Assembly: GCF_900129505.1 (NCBI RefSeq)
Contig: NZ_LT670818.1
Span: 8,155,001 to 8,219,000 of the forward strand
Direction: 5' to 3'
Origin: Bradyrhizobium erythrophlei
GTDB lineage: Bacteria > Pseudomonadota > Alphaproteobacteria > Rhizobiales > Xanthobacteraceae
DNA length: 64,000 nt
The notes beneath the pieces are model-generated. The model was not told the origin of the DNA. It did no database searches and saw nothing but the letters and a program-made list of their open reading frames with translations. The position numbers and the translations under genes were made by a program. Of this stretch, positions 51,835 through 61,009 are shown in pieces (position 1 is the first letter of the stretch; every line of letters begins with the position of its first letter).

Positions 51835-52725
51835 ATGGCGATCGAAACCCTTCCCGAGCCGTCGATCCCAATCACCACCCCGTTCCGGCCGCGGCTCGGA
51901 TTCCTCACGGCGAGCCCGATCATCGCCGCCGCCACCATCTGCCTGACGCTGGTGATCCTGTCGGCGATCCTGGCGCCGTGGCTGTCGGCGCACGACCCCT
52001 TGCTGCTGGCACCGGCGCAGCGGCTGAAGCCGGCAAGCACGCAATTCTTGCTGGGCACGGACGGCTACGGCCGCGACGTGCTGTCGCGCATTCTCTACGG
52101 CGGGCGCATTTCGCTGTTGATTGGCCTCGGCGCTGCCGTGTTCTCGATCGGCATCGGGCTCTTGATCGGCCTCGTCTCCGGCTTCTTCAAATGGGTCGAC
52201 GCCGTGATGATGCGGGTGATGGATGGCTTGATGGCGATGCCGAGCATCCTGCTGGCGATTGCCGTGGTCTCGCTGTCCGGCGCCAGCCTGACGACGGTGC
52301 TGGTCGCCATCACCATTCCCGAAGTACCGCGCGTGGCGCGGCTGGTGCGCTCGGTCGTGCTGTCGGCGCGCGAGGAGCCCTATGTGGAAGCCGCGATCTC
52401 CGTCGGTTCCAGCCTGCCCAAGATCATGTGGCGGCATCTGATGCCAAACACGGTCGCGCCGTTGATCGTGCAAGGCACCTATGTCTGCGCCTCCGCCATC
52501 CTGACCGAGGCGATCCTGTCCTTTCTCGGCGCCGGCATCAGCCCGGAAACCCCGACCTGGGGCAACATCATGGCCGAGGGCCGCGCCTATTTTCAAATCA
52601 AACCGTCGCTGATCTTCTGGCCGGGCCTGCTGCTCTCGATCGCGATTCTCAGCGTCAATCTGATCGGCGACGCCGCCCGCGACGCGCTCGATCCCCGCAT
52701 GAAGCAGCGGGAGGGAAGCAAGTGA
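51835..52725 (+). CDS. Peptide ABC transporter permease (DppC type)
   Basis: 296 residues. After a hydrophilic start (LPEPSIPITTPFRPRLGFLT) come six helices. DppC hallmarks: LLGTDGYGRDVLSRILYGGR and EPYVEAAISVGSSLPKIMWR (EAA loop), then ILSFLGAGISPETPTWGNIM. It pairs with DppB as the channel. The next gene (ATPase) is separated by a 160-base gap that contains a palindromic repeat, which may influence message stability. Confidence 0.93.
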   Translation: MAIETLPEPSIPITTPFRPRLGFLTASPIIAAATICLTLVILSAILAPWLSAHDPLLLAPAQRLKPASTQFLLGTDGYGRDVLSRILYGGRISLLIGLGAAVFSIGIGLLIGLVSGFFKWVDAVMMRVMDGLMAMPSILLAIAVVSLSGASLTTVLVAITIPEVPRVARLVRSVVLSAREEPYVEAAISVGSSLPKIMWRHLMPNTVAPLIVQGTYVCASAILTEAILSFLGAGISPETPTWGNIMAEGRAYFQIKPSLIFWPGLLLSIAILSVNLIGDAARDALDPRMKQREGSK

Positions 52726-52752
52726 AGATACTCTCGCCTCGTCGTTATTCGC

Positions 52753-52835
52753 CGTCATTCCGGGGCGATGCGAAGCATCGAACCCGGAATCTCGAGATTC
52801 CGGGTCTGGTGCTAGCGCACCATCCCGGAATGACG
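52753..52835. repeat. Palindromic intergenic repeat, type 1 copy A
   Basis: An 83-base element bounded by CGTCATTCCGGG and CCCGGAATGACG, with an inner palindrome CCCGGAATCTCGAGATTCCGGG. It occurs again at 54546-54628 with few differences and at 58891-58970 in a variant. It can fold into a long double hairpin like REP/BIME elements. All copies are between genes of the peptide operon. Confidence 0.8.
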
Positions 52836-52885
52836 GAGTCCAGGTCGCTTCGCCGCCCTCCCAGCAACGACGGCGGGGAGCAAGC

Positions 52886-54532
52886 ATGAAAAACATCGTT
52901 CTCGACATCAACGACCTCGTGGTCAGCCTCGGCAAGACGGCGCAGGGGCCGCGCGTCATCGACGGCATCTCGCTCAGGGTGAGCGAAGGCGAAACACTGT
53001 GCGTGGTCGGCGAAAGCGGCTCAGGCAAATCCGTGACGTCGCTGACGGTGATGGGCCTGTTGCAGAAGGGATCGCTGGCGCCGACCGCGGGAAGCATAAA
53101 ACTGGTCGGCGAGGAACTGCTGACTGCCGGCGATCGCCGCCTGCGGCAATTGCGCGCCACCACCATGGCGATGATCTTTCAGGAGCCGATGACGGCGCTC
53201 AACCCGGTGGTGCCGGTCGGCCGCCAGATCGACGAAGTGCTGCGCGCCCATACCAATCTCGATGCCCGCGCGCGGCGCCAGCGCCTCCTCGCCATGATGG
53301 AACAGGTGCGGTTGCCCGAGGTCGAGCGCATTTTTGCCTCCTACCCGCACCGGCTGTCGGGCGGCCAGCGCCAGCGCATCATGATCGCGATGGCGCTGGT
53401 GCTGGAGCCGAAACTGCTGATCGCGGACGAACCGACCACCGCGCTCGACGTCACCACGCAAAAACAGATCCTCACGCTGATCCGCGACCTGCAGCGGGAT
53501 CACGGCACCGCCGTGCTCTTCATCACCCACGACATGGGCGTGGTTGCCGAGATCGCCGATCGCGTCGCTGTCATGCGCCAAGGCCGGCTGGTGGAAACCG
53601 GCGCGCTCGACACCATCCTGCGCAATCCTACCATGGAATATACCCGCAATCTGCTCTCGGCGGTGCCGAGCCTGGTGCCGCGGGCGGCGCGCGCCGATTC
53701 GAAGGAACCGGTGGTGCTGGAGGCCAACGAGCTCGGCAAGGTCTATCGCGAGCGCTCGTTCCTCGGCGGCGTCCGCGAGGTCGCGGCCGCCCTGGATGTC
53801 ACCCTCACCTTGCGCAAGGGCCGCACGCTTGGCATCGTCGGCGAAAGCGGCTCCGGCAAATCCACGGTCGCCCGCTGCATTGTCCGGCTGATCGATCCGA
53901 CCTCGGGCGGCATCCGCCTGGGGGGCCGCGAAATCTCCGAGCTGTCGCGGCGGCTGCTGCAGCCGCACCGCAAGAAGATCCAGATCATCTTCCAGGACCC
54001 GTACCGCTCGCTCAATCCGCGCATCACCATCGGCGAGTCCATCGCCGAGGGCCCGATCAATTACGGCATGCCGCGAGCGGAAGCGCTTGCGAAAGCGCGC
54101 GAGCTGTTGGAACTAGTCGACCTGCCGCCGGACGCGATCTCGCGCTACCCGCACCAGTTCTCCGGCGGCCAGCGCCAGCGCATCGCGATTGCCCGCGCGC
54201 TGGCGCTCGATCCCGACGTGCTGGTGGCGGACGAAGCGGTCTCCGCGCTCGACGTCTCCGTTCAGGCGCAGGTGCTGGAACTGCTCAACGAAATCCAGCG
54301 CCGGCTCGGCATCGCATTGTTGTTCATCACCCACGATCTTCGCGTCGCCGCGCAAATCTGCGACGAGGTTGTCGTGATGCAGCATGGCCGCATCGTCGAA
54401 CAGGGACCGGCGGCGCAAGTCCTGACCCATCCGCAACAGGCCTATACCAGGCAACTGCTCGAAGCTGCCCCGGGGCGGGACTGGGATTTTGCGAATTTCC
54501 GTCCGGTTGCGGCGGGCGAAGCGGCGGAATAA
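52886..54532 (+). CDS. Peptide ABC transporter ATP-binding protein, fused DppD-DppF type
   Basis: 548 residues with two complete ATPase domains. First: GESGSGKS Walker A (about 45-52), [22 protein letters not shown]. Second: GESGSGKS (about 315-322), [22 protein letters not shown]. Each ends with the oligopeptide-type C-terminal extension ([14 protein letters not shown]). The fusion replaces the separate DppD and DppF subunits. GGGGAGC precedes ATG 52886. Walker B in the second half has Ala-Val in place of Pro-Thr (DEAVSALD), common in this family. Confidence 0.93.
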   Translation: MKNIVLDINDLVVSLGKTAQGPRVIDGISLRVSEGETLCVVGESGSGKSVTSLTVMGLLQKGSLAPTAGSIKLVGEELLTAGDRRLRQLRATTMAMIFQEPMTALNPVVPVGRQIDEVLRAHTNLDARARRQRLLAMMEQVRLPEVERIFASYPHRLSGGQRQRIMIAMALVLEPKLLIADEPTTALDVTTQKQILTLIRDLQRDHGTAVLFITHDMGVVAEIADRVAVMRQGRLVETGALDTILRNPTMEYTRNLLSAVPSLVPRAARADSKEPVVLEANELGKVYRERSFLGGVREVAAALDVTLTLRKGRTLGIVGESGSGKSTVARCIVRLIDPTSGGIRLGGREISELSRRLLQPHRKKIQIIFQDPYRSLNPRITIGESIAEGPINYGMPRAEALAKARELLELVDLPPDAISRYPHQFSGGQRQRIAIARALALDPDVLVADEAVSALDVSVQAQVLELLNEIQRRLGIALLFITHDLRVAAQICDEVVVMQHGRIVEQGPAAQVLTHPQQAYTRQLLEAAPGRDWDFANFRPVAAGEAAE

Positions 54533-54545
54533 ATGGCCTCCTCTT

Positions 54546-54628
54546 CGTCATTCCGGGGCGATGCAAAGCATCGAACCCGGAATCTCGAGATTCCGGGTCT
54601 GGTGCTAACGCACCAGCCCGGAATGACG
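54546..54628. repeat. Palindromic intergenic repeat, type 1 copy B
   Basis: 83 bases, nearly identical to 52753-52835 (for example GCAAAGCATC against GCGAAGCATC). Ends CGTCATTCC/GGAATGACG, with central ATCTCGAGAT. It lies between the ATPase gene and the MlrC-like gene. Confidence 0.8.
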
Positions 54629-54690
54629 CAGTCTACATCGCTGCGTAGCTCGTGTCGTTCAATGACCTGACGCCCATGCGGCATGCAAAA

Positions 54691-54727
54691 GCGGATTGCT
54701 TCGCAGCTTGCGCTTTGCGCAATGACG
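54691..54727. repeat. Half copy of palindromic repeat type 3
   Basis: GCGGATTGCTTCGC followed by GCTTTGCGCAATGACGA matches one arm of the element at 61661-61745 (TGGATTGCTTCGTCGC, CGCAATGACG). The other arm is missing. It sits directly in front of the MlrC-like gene. Confidence 0.5.
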
Positions 54728-54768
54728 AGTCTAACGTCGCGCGCAAATCACTCGCCGAGACAGCCTTG

Positions 54769-56292
54769 ATGACCCGTATCGCCGTTGGCGGCTTCCTGCA
54801 CGAGACCAACACCTTCGCGCCGACGAAGGCGACCTATGACGATTTCGTGCATGGCGGTGGCTGGCCGGCGATGGCGTTCGGGCCCGATGTGCTCAAGACC
54901 ATGCGCAACATCAATGTCGGGCTGGCCGGCTTCGTCGAGCAAGCGGAAGCCCGAGGCTGGGAGATGGTGCCGACGATTTCGTGCGGCGCCAGCCCGTCGG
55001 CGCATGTCACCGAGGACGCCTATGAGCGGATCGTCAAGGTGATGATCGACGGCATCAAGGCCGCAGGTCCCCTGGACGCCGTCTATCTCGACCTGCACGG
55101 CGCCATGGTCACCGAACATCTCGACGACGGCGAAGGCGAAATCCTCGCACGTGTGCGCCAGGTGATTGGCAAGGATCTGCCGCTGGTGGTCAGCCTCGAT
55201 TTGCACGCCAATGTCACGCCGGAGATGGTCGAGCATGCCGACGCGCTGATTGCCTATCGCACCTATCCGCATGTCGACATGGCCGATACCGGCCGCGCCG
55301 CAGCGAAACATCTCGAACTGCTGCTTACGACGAAGCAGAAATTCGCAAAGGCATTCCGGCAATTGCCGTTCCTGATTCCGCTGAGCTGGCAATGCAGCAA
55401 CGACCAGCCCACCAAGGGCATCTACCAGAAGCTCGCCGCGCTGGAGGACGACGCGGTGCCGACGCTGTCGTTCGCGCCGGGCTTTCCGGCCGCCGATTTC
55501 GCCCATTGCGGCCCGAGCGTATTCGCCTATGGCGCGACGCAGGCCGATGCGGATGCCGCAGCGGACACGGTCGCCGCGCTGATCGAGAGCCATGAAGACG
55601 ATTTCGACGGCCGCATCTTCACGCCCGACGAGGGCGTGCGTCACGCCATGGAACTGGCGAAGACCGCGAACAGGCCGATCGTGATCGCCGACACCCAGGA
55701 CAATCCCGGCGCCGGCGGCGATTCCGACACTACGGGAATGCTGCGCGCGCTGGTCCGCAACAGCGCCAGCAGAGCCGCGACCGGCGTGATCTACGATCCT
55801 GTTTCCGCCAAGGCCGCGCATGAAGCGGGCGTCGGCGCCACCGTGACGCTGGCGCTCGGAGGCAAATCGGGCATCCCGGGCGACGCGCCGTATCAGGAGA
55901 CATTTGTCGTCGAGCAACTATCCGACGGACAATTTGTGGCCCCCGGCCCCTATTACGGCGGCCGCGACATGGACATGGGTCCGTCGGCCTGTTTGCGGAT
56001 CGGCGATGTCAGGGTGGTGGTATCCTCGCACAAGGCGCAGCTCGCTGACCAGGCGATGTATCGCTATGTCGGGATCGAGCCGACCGAACAGGCGATCCTC
56101 GTCAACAAGAGCTCGGTGCATTTCCGCGCCGATTTCGAGCCGATTGCCGAACAACTCCTGATCTGCGCCGCCCCCGGCGCGATGCCCGCCGACACCGCGA
56201 CGTTGCCGTGGACGCGGCTGCGCCCGGGCATCCGCATCAAGCCGAACGGGGCTGCTTTCGCTCCCGCCAACACTTTACGCTCAACCGGATAG
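54769..56292 (+). CDS. M81 family metallopeptidase (MlrC-like)
   Basis: 507 residues. Family M81 sequence: start MTRIAVGGFLHETNTFAP (1-18) with the HETNTF zinc/catalytic region, VYLDLHGAMVTEHLDDGEGE, VVSLDLHANVT and, in the MlrC C-terminal domain, DTQDNPGAGGDSDTTGMLRA. MlrC is the last enzyme of microcystin degradation in sphingomonads, but most relatives in soil bacteria act on other small peptides or amides. ATG 54769 begins the conserved domain; the upstream open frame covers repeats. It lies 7 bases before the next M20 gene. Confidence 0.88.
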   Translation: MTRIAVGGFLHETNTFAPTKATYDDFVHGGGWPAMAFGPDVLKTMRNINVGLAGFVEQAEARGWEMVPTISCGASPSAHVTEDAYERIVKVMIDGIKAAGPLDAVYLDLHGAMVTEHLDDGEGEILARVRQVIGKDLPLVVSLDLHANVTPEMVEHADALIAYRTYPHVDMADTGRAAAKHLELLLTTKQKFAKAFRQLPFLIPLSWQCSNDQPTKGIYQKLAALEDDAVPTLSFAPGFPAADFAHCGPSVFAYGATQADADAAADTVAALIESHEDDFDGRIFTPDEGVRHAMELAKTANRPIVIADTQDNPGAGGDSDTTGMLRALVRNSASRAATGVIYDPVSAKAAHEAGVGATVTLALGGKSGIPGDAPYQETFVVEQLSDGQFVAPGPYYGGRDMDMGPSACLRIGDVRVVVSSHKAQLADQAMYRYVGIEPTEQAILVNKSSVHFRADFEPIAEQLLICAAPGAMPADTATLPWTRLRPGIRIKPNGAAFAPANTLRSTG

Positions 56293-56299
56293 AGGACCC

Positions 56300-57472
56300 A
56301 TGCCCAATATCGACCGCATCGAAGGCTTTGCCGACGAACTCACCGCGATCCGCAGGGATCTGCATGCCCATCCCGAGATCGGCTTCGAGGAAGTCCGCAC
56401 CTCCGGCATCGTCGCCGAAAAGCTGACGCAATGGGGCATCGAGGTGCATCGCGGCCTCGGCGGCACCGGCGTGGTCGGCGTGCTCAAGGGCAAGGGCACT
56501 GGCGGCAAGCGGATCGGCTTGCGCGCCGACATGGACGCGCTGCCGATGGAGGAGAACACCAATCTGAAATGGCGTTCAACCATTCCCGGCCGCTTCCATG
56601 GCTGCGGCCATGATGCCCACACCACCATGCTGCTCGGCACCGCGCGCTATCTCGCCGAGACCCGGAATTTCGACGGCACCGTGCATTTCATCTTCCAGCC
56701 GGCGGAAGAAGGCCTCGGCGGCGCCCGCGCCATGATCAAGGACGGGCTGTTCGAGAAATTCCCCTGCGACGAGGTCTACGGCCTGCACAACGCGCCCGAC
56801 CTCAACCATGGCGAGGTAGCGATCCTGCCCGGCCCCGCGATGGCCGGCGCCGATTTCTTCGACATCACCATCACCGGCTACGGCGCCCATGGCGCGATGC
56901 CGAACTACTCCAAGGACCCTATCGTGATCGCGATGTCGCTGGGCCAGGCGCTGCAGACCATCGTCAGCCGCAACGTCAATCCCCATGAGCCCGCGGTGCT
57001 GTCGATCACCCAGATACACGCCGGCTCCGCCTACAATGTGATCCCGGGCGAGGCCAAACTCTGTGGCACCGTCCGCGCCTTCTCCGACGAGGTGCGGGCG
57101 CTGATCCGCGAGCGGATGCGCGCGCTGTGCGCCGGCATGGCCACCGCCTTCCAGGTCGAGATCATCGCCGACATCCGCGACACGTTCGGCGTGCTGGTGA
57201 ACCAGGAGGAGCAGTCGCGGGTGGTCGAGGCGGTGGCGCGCACCGTGGTCGACCCCGCCAAGGTCATTACCCGGACCCAGCCGAAGATGGGCAGCGAGGA
57301 TTTCGCCGACATGATGCAGGTGGTGCCCGGCGCCTATTTCTGGGTCGGCCACGATGGCTCGGTGCCCGTGCACAATCCCGGCTATGTACTCGACGACAAG
57401 ATCCTGCCTATCGGCGCCAGCATGTTCGCGCGCATCATCGAAACCCGGCTTCCCGCAGGCACCCATGCATAA
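56300..57472 (+). CDS. M20D amidohydrolase (hippurate hydrolase/N-acyl-amino acid hydrolase-like)
   Basis: 390 residues. Motifs: LHAHPEIGFEEVRTS, RADMDALPMEE, GCGHDAHTTMLLG and PAEEGLGGARAMI, with a metal-binding Cys-Gly-His-Asp-Ala-His cluster. The dimerisation domain includes GYGAHGAMPNYSKDPI. These enzymes remove acyl groups from amino acids in the cytoplasm. GAGGACCC precedes ATG 56300. Its end overlaps the amidase start by 8 bases. Confidence 0.92.
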   Translation: MPNIDRIEGFADELTAIRRDLHAHPEIGFEEVRTSGIVAEKLTQWGIEVHRGLGGTGVVGVLKGKGTGGKRIGLRADMDALPMEENTNLKWRSTIPGRFHGCGHDAHTTMLLGTARYLAETRNFDGTVHFIFQPAEEGLGGARAMIKDGLFEKFPCDEVYGLHNAPDLNHGEVAILPGPAMAGADFFDITITGYGAHGAMPNYSKDPIVIAMSLGQALQTIVSRNVNPHEPAVLSITQIHAGSAYNVIPGEAKLCGTVRAFSDEVRALIRERMRALCAGMATAFQVEIIADIRDTFGVLVNQEEQSRVVEAVARTVVDPAKVITRTQPKMGSEDFADMMQVVPGAYFWVGHDGSVPVHNPGYVLDDKILPIGASMFARIIETRLPAGTHA

Positions 57473-58883
57473 ACCCGTACCGGATGAAACCGTTACGTCG
57501 CTGCACGACCTTTCCGCCGTCGACCTGATCGCGGGCTTCAAGGCCAGGCAGTTCACGCCGTCGGAAGTGCTGGAGGACGTGCTGTCGCATGTCGCGGTAT
57601 GGGAGCCGCGGATCAAGGCGCTCTACGCCTTCGATCCCGACGGCGCGCGCGCGACCGCAAAAGCCTCGACCGAACGCTGGCAGAAGGGCGAGCCGATGGG
57701 GCCGCTCGACGGCGTCCCCGTGACGATCAAGGACAATATCGCCACCAAAGGCGTGCCGGTGCCGCTGGGTGCCGCCAGCGTCAAGCTGGTCCCCGCGCCA
57801 AAGGATGCGCCGCCGGCGGCGCGCCTGCGCGAAGCGGGCGCGGTGATCTTTTCCAAGACCACCATGCCCGACTACGGCATGCTGTCGTCGGGCCTGTCGA
57901 GTTTCCATGCCCTCGCCCGCAATCCCTGGGATGTCAGCAAGAATCCCGGCGGTTCCAGCGCGGGCGCGGGTGCTGCCGGCGCCGCCGGCTATGGCCCGCT
58001 GCATCTCGGCAGCGATATCGGCGGCTCGGTGCGGCTGCCGGCATGCTGGTGCGGCCTGGTCGGCCTGAAGCCGAGCTTGGGGCGGATTCCGATCGATCCG
58101 CCCTATGTCGGCCGCGTCGCCGGACCGATGACCCGCACCGTCGACGACGCCGCCCTGATGATGAGCGTGCTGTCGAAACCCGATCGCCGCGACGGTATGA
58201 GCCTGCCGCCCGACAGCATCCACTGGAAGGCGCTGGAGAAGCCGGTGCGCAAATTGCGCATCGGGTTGATGCTCAACCCCGGCGTCGGCCAGACCCTGGA
58301 AAAGGACGTGCGCGACGTGGCCGTGAAAGCGGCGAAGGCCTTCGAGGAGGCTGGCGCCGTCGTCACCGAGGTGCCTGCCGTGATGACGCGCGAGATCCTC
58401 GACGGGCTGGACAATTTCTGGCGCGCGCGGATGTGGGACGATCTCTCCAAGCTCACGCCCGCCGAGCGCGGCAAGGCGCTGCCCTATATCGTCGACTGGG
58501 CGGAAGCCGGCGCGAAGCTGTCGGGCGTCGATGTCATCAGGGGCTTCAACGCCACCATGACGATCCGCGCCGCCGTGGCAAAGCTGTTCTGCGATCTCGA
58601 CTATTTGATCTCGCCGGTGTCGCCGGTGGTGAATTTCCCCGCCGAGTTCGCCTCCCCGGTCAACGATCCCGCAAGACCGTTCGAACACATCGCCTATACC
58701 GTGGCGTGGAACATGTCGGAAAATCCGGCCGTCTCGATCAACGGCGGCTACGACGGAAAAGGCTTTCCGATCGGCGTCCAGATCGTCGGCCGCCGCTTCG
58801 ACGACCTCGGCGTGCTCGCCATGGCGAAAGCGTTCGAGGGCCTGCGAGGGCCGCAGAAGCCGTGGCCGAGCCCGAAAACATAA
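57465..58883 (+). CDS. Amidase (amidase signature family)
   Basis: 472 residues. Ser-cisSer-Lys triad: Lys89 in VTIKDNIATKG, Ser164 in GGSSAGAGAAG and Ser188 in GSDIGGSVR. The SAG stretch is Ala-rich rather than Gly/Ser-rich, which is acceptable. It hydrolyses amide bonds of small substrates to acid and ammonia. ATG 57465 overlaps the preceding gene, so the two are co-translated. Together with MlrC and M20 enzymes it suggests stepwise breakdown of an amide-linked compound. Length is normal. Confidence 0.92.
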   Translation: MHKPVPDETVTSLHDLSAVDLIAGFKARQFTPSEVLEDVLSHVAVWEPRIKALYAFDPDGARATAKASTERWQKGEPMGPLDGVPVTIKDNIATKGVPVPLGAASVKLVPAPKDAPPAARLREAGAVIFSKTTMPDYGMLSSGLSSFHALARNPWDVSKNPGGSSAGAGAAGAAGYGPLHLGSDIGGSVRLPACWCGLVGLKPSLGRIPIDPPYVGRVAGPMTRTVDDAALMMSVLSKPDRRDGMSLPPDSIHWKALEKPVRKLRIGLMLNPGVGQTLEKDVRDVAVKAAKAFEEAGAVVTEVPAVMTREILDGLDNFWRARMWDDLSKLTPAERGKALPYIVDWAEAGAKLSGVDVIRGFNATMTIRAAVAKLFCDLDYLISPVSPVVNFPAEFASPVNDPARPFEHIAYTVAWNMSENPAVSINGGYDGKGFPIGVQIVGRRFDDLGVLAMAKAFEGLRGPQKPWPSPKT

Positions 58884-58890
58884 TCTCCAC

Positions 58891-58970
58891 CGTCATTCCG
58901 GGGAGTCGCGCAGCGACGAACCCGGAATCTCGAGATTCCGGGTTCACGCTTGGCGCGCCCCGGAATGACG
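58891..58970. repeat. Palindromic intergenic repeat, type 1 variant
   Basis: 80 bases with the same ends (CGTCATTCCGGGG, CCCCGGAATGACG) and centre CCCGGAATCTCGAGATTCCGGG, but a different spacer (AGTCGCGCAGCGACGA). It lies between amidase and crotonase genes. Confidence 0.75.
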
Positions 58971-59012
58971 GAACAACATCAAAAAAACAGCAACACGAGA
59001 GGAAACCAAGGG

Positions 59013-59903
59013 ATGCCCTACGAGACCATTAAATACGAGGTGGCCGAGCAGATTCTCACGATCACGCTGAACCGGCCCGACAAGCTCAACGCCTTCAACG
59101 CCGTCATGCAAAAGGAACTGATCGACGCTTTCGATGCCGCGGACAATGACGACAATATCCGCGCCGTCATCGTCACCGGCGCCGGCCGCGGCTTCTGCGC
59201 CGGCGCCGATCTCTCCTCCGGCGCCGACACCTTCGACCGCGACGCGCGGCGCGGGCCGGTCCGACGGCTTCCCGACGGCAAGGTCGACTATAGCGACCAC
59301 CAGGTGCGCGACGGCGGCGGCCAGGTGACGCTGCGCATCTTCAAGTGCCTAAAGCCCGTGATCGCGGCGGTGAACGGGCCGGCGGTCGGCATTGGCGTCA
59401 CCATGCAGCTCGCGATGGATATCCGCATCGCGTCTGAGGCCGCGCGCTTCGGCTTTGTGTTTTCCCAGCGCGGCATCGTGCCGGAAGCCGCCTCGAGCTG
59501 GTTCCTGCCGCGCATCGTCGGCATCTCCCAGGCGCTGGAATGGTGCTACACCGGCCGCGTTTTCCCGGCGCAGGAAGCGCTCGCCGGCCGCCTCGTCAGC
59601 AAGGTGGTGCCGCCGGACCAATTGCTCCCCACCGCGCGGGCGCTGGCAAAGGAGATCGCCGCGAAGACCGCGCCGGTGTCGGTGGCGCTGATCCGGCAGA
59701 TGATGTGGCGCATGCTCGGCGCCGACGACCCGATGGAAGCCCACAAGGTCGACAGCCGCGGCATCTACGCCCGCGGCCGCTCGGCGGACGTGAAAGAAGG
59801 CGTGGTGTCGTTCCTGGAAAAGCGCCCGGCCGTGTTCACCGACAAGGTGTCGTCCGACATGCCCGATTATTTCCCCTGGTGGCAAGAGCGGGAGTACGAG
59901 TAG
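59013..59903 (+). CDS. Enoyl-CoA hydratase/isomerase (crotonase) family protein
   Basis: 296 residues. Crotonase fold: ILTITLNRPDKLNAFNAVMQ, oxyanion hole VTGAGRGFCAGADLSSGADT and the second oxyanion strand KPVIAAVNGPAVGIGVTMQL. Catalytic acid region GFVFSQRGIVPEAASSWFLP: Glu is present where hydratases need it. An insert after the first oxyanion loop (DRDARRGPVRRLPDGKVDYS) is longer than in standard FadB-type enzymes. GAGAGGAAA precedes ATG 59013. It probably handles an acyl-CoA freed by the preceding hydrolases. Confidence 0.88.
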   Translation: MPYETIKYEVAEQILTITLNRPDKLNAFNAVMQKELIDAFDAADNDDNIRAVIVTGAGRGFCAGADLSSGADTFDRDARRGPVRRLPDGKVDYSDHQVRDGGGQVTLRIFKCLKPVIAAVNGPAVGIGVTMQLAMDIRIASEAARFGFVFSQRGIVPEAASSWFLPRIVGISQALEWCYTGRVFPAQEALAGRLVSKVVPPDQLLPTARALAKEIAAKTAPVSVALIRQMMWRMLGADDPMEAHKVDSRGIYARGRSADVKEGVVSFLEKRPAVFTDKVSSDMPDYFPWWQEREYE

Positions 59904-59933
59904 CGGCATAGTCCCCGGCATCTTCTCAGTCGT

Positions 59934-60032
59934 CGTCACCCGCGAAGGCGGGTGATCCAGTAAACGCTGACGCCGGCGATTGAGTCGAGAGGCCGCGGCG
60001 TACTGGATGCCCCGCCTTCGCGGGGCATGACG
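59934..60032. repeat. Palindromic intergenic repeat, type 2
   Basis: 99 bases. The arms CGTCACCCGCGAAGGCGGGTGATCCAG and CTGGATGCCCCGCCTTCGCGGGGCATGACG can fold into a long hairpin, each arm also containing its own inverted repeat (CCCGCGAAGGCGGG; CCCCGCCTTCGCGGGG). It fills the space between the convergent crotonase and quinone oxidoreductase genes and may act as a two-way terminator. Confidence 0.75.
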
Positions 60033-60034
60033 AG

Positions 60035-61009
60035 CTATTGCATCACCAGCGCCACGCGGCCGATTGCCTTGCGGTCGATCAATAGCCGCATCGCCTGCGC
60101 AAAATCCTCCAGCGGCCGCCGGTGCGAGATGTGGGGACGGATTTTGCCGGCCTCCGCCCATTCCAACAGTTTCCTGATTCGCACCGCGCCGACTTCCGGG
60201 TTGCGCCGCACGGCCTCGCCAGCGCGGACGCCGAGCACGCTGGCGCCCTTGATCAGCAGCAGATTGGTGCGGGCGAGCCCGATGCCGCCGGTAAACCCGA
60301 TCACGAGCAGCCGAGCACCCCAGGCGATGCAGCGGACGCTGTTTTCGAAAATTTCACCGCCGACGGGATCGAACACCACGTCCACCCCGCGGCCTTCGGT
60401 AATGCGCTTGACGGCGTCGCGGAACGGCTCGCGCGGATACAGCACGAGATGGTCGGCGCCCTTTTCCTGCGCCACAGCGAGTTTTTCTTCCGAGGACGCC
60501 GCCGCGATCACGGTCGCGCCGAGCATCTTGCCCATCTCGACCGCGGCGAGCCCGACGCCGCCGCCGGCGCCATGCACCAGCAGCACTTCGCCGGGCCTGA
60601 GCTGGCCGCGATCGACCAGCGCGTGATAGGCGGTGCCGTGGGCGGCAAGGAACGTCGCGCCCTCGGCGAAATCGAAGGCCTGTGGCAGCGGAATGGTCTG
60701 CGACGGGGTGACCACCGCCTCATCGGCATAGGCGCCGTGGCGCATCTTGACGATGACGCGGTCGCCGACTGCCGTGCCGTCGGCGCCGTTGACTTCAATC
60801 ACCTCGCCGGCGGCTTCCACGCCCGGCGTGAACGGCATTTCCGGCTTGAGCTGATACTCGCCGGCCGCCATCAAGATGTCGGGAAAATTGATCCCGGCGG
60901 CATGGATGGCAACGCGCAGCTCCCCCGGCTTCAATGGCGCGGAGGCAAAAGTTTCCAGGCGCAGGCGCTCGGGCGGCCCAAGCTCGCGGCAAACGATCGC
61001 CTTCGGCAT
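60035..61009 (-). CDS. Zinc-independent MDR quinone oxidoreductase (NADPH:quinone reductase-like)
   Basis: 324 residues. MDR fold: MPKAIVCRELGPPERLRLET, GVEAAGEVIEVNGADGTAVG (medium-chain dehydrogenase core without zinc ligands) and the NADPH-binding LLVHGAGGGVGLAAVEMGKM. It reduces quinones or enones in the cytoplasm. Its start overlaps the stop of the upstream HCCA isomerase by one base, so the two are transcribed together. Structural Cys of alcohol dehydrogenases are absent. The substrate is unassigned. Confidence 0.9.
   Translation of the reverse strand: MPKAIVCRELGPPERLRLETFASAPLKPGELRVAIHAAGINFPDILMAAGEYQLKPEMPFTPGVEAAGEVIEVNGADGTAVGDRVIVKMRHGAYADEAVVTPSQTIPLPQAFDFAEGATFLAAHGTAYHALVDRGQLRPGEVLLVHGAGGGVGLAAVEMGKMLGATVIAAASSEEKLAVAQEKGADHLVLYPREPFRDAVKRITEGRGVDVVFDPVGGEIFENSVRCIAWGARLLVIGFTGGIGLARTNLLLIKGASVLGVRAGEAVRRNPEVGAVRIRKLLEWAEAGKIRPHISHRRPLEDFAQAMRLLIDRKAIGRVALVMQ

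Noticed and set aside
50746..53166. Very long minus-strand frame opposite the peptide permeases
   Set aside because: 806 codons of Arg/His/Gln/Asp-rich sequence with no domains; the plus strand encodes standard DppB, DppC and ATPase proteins.
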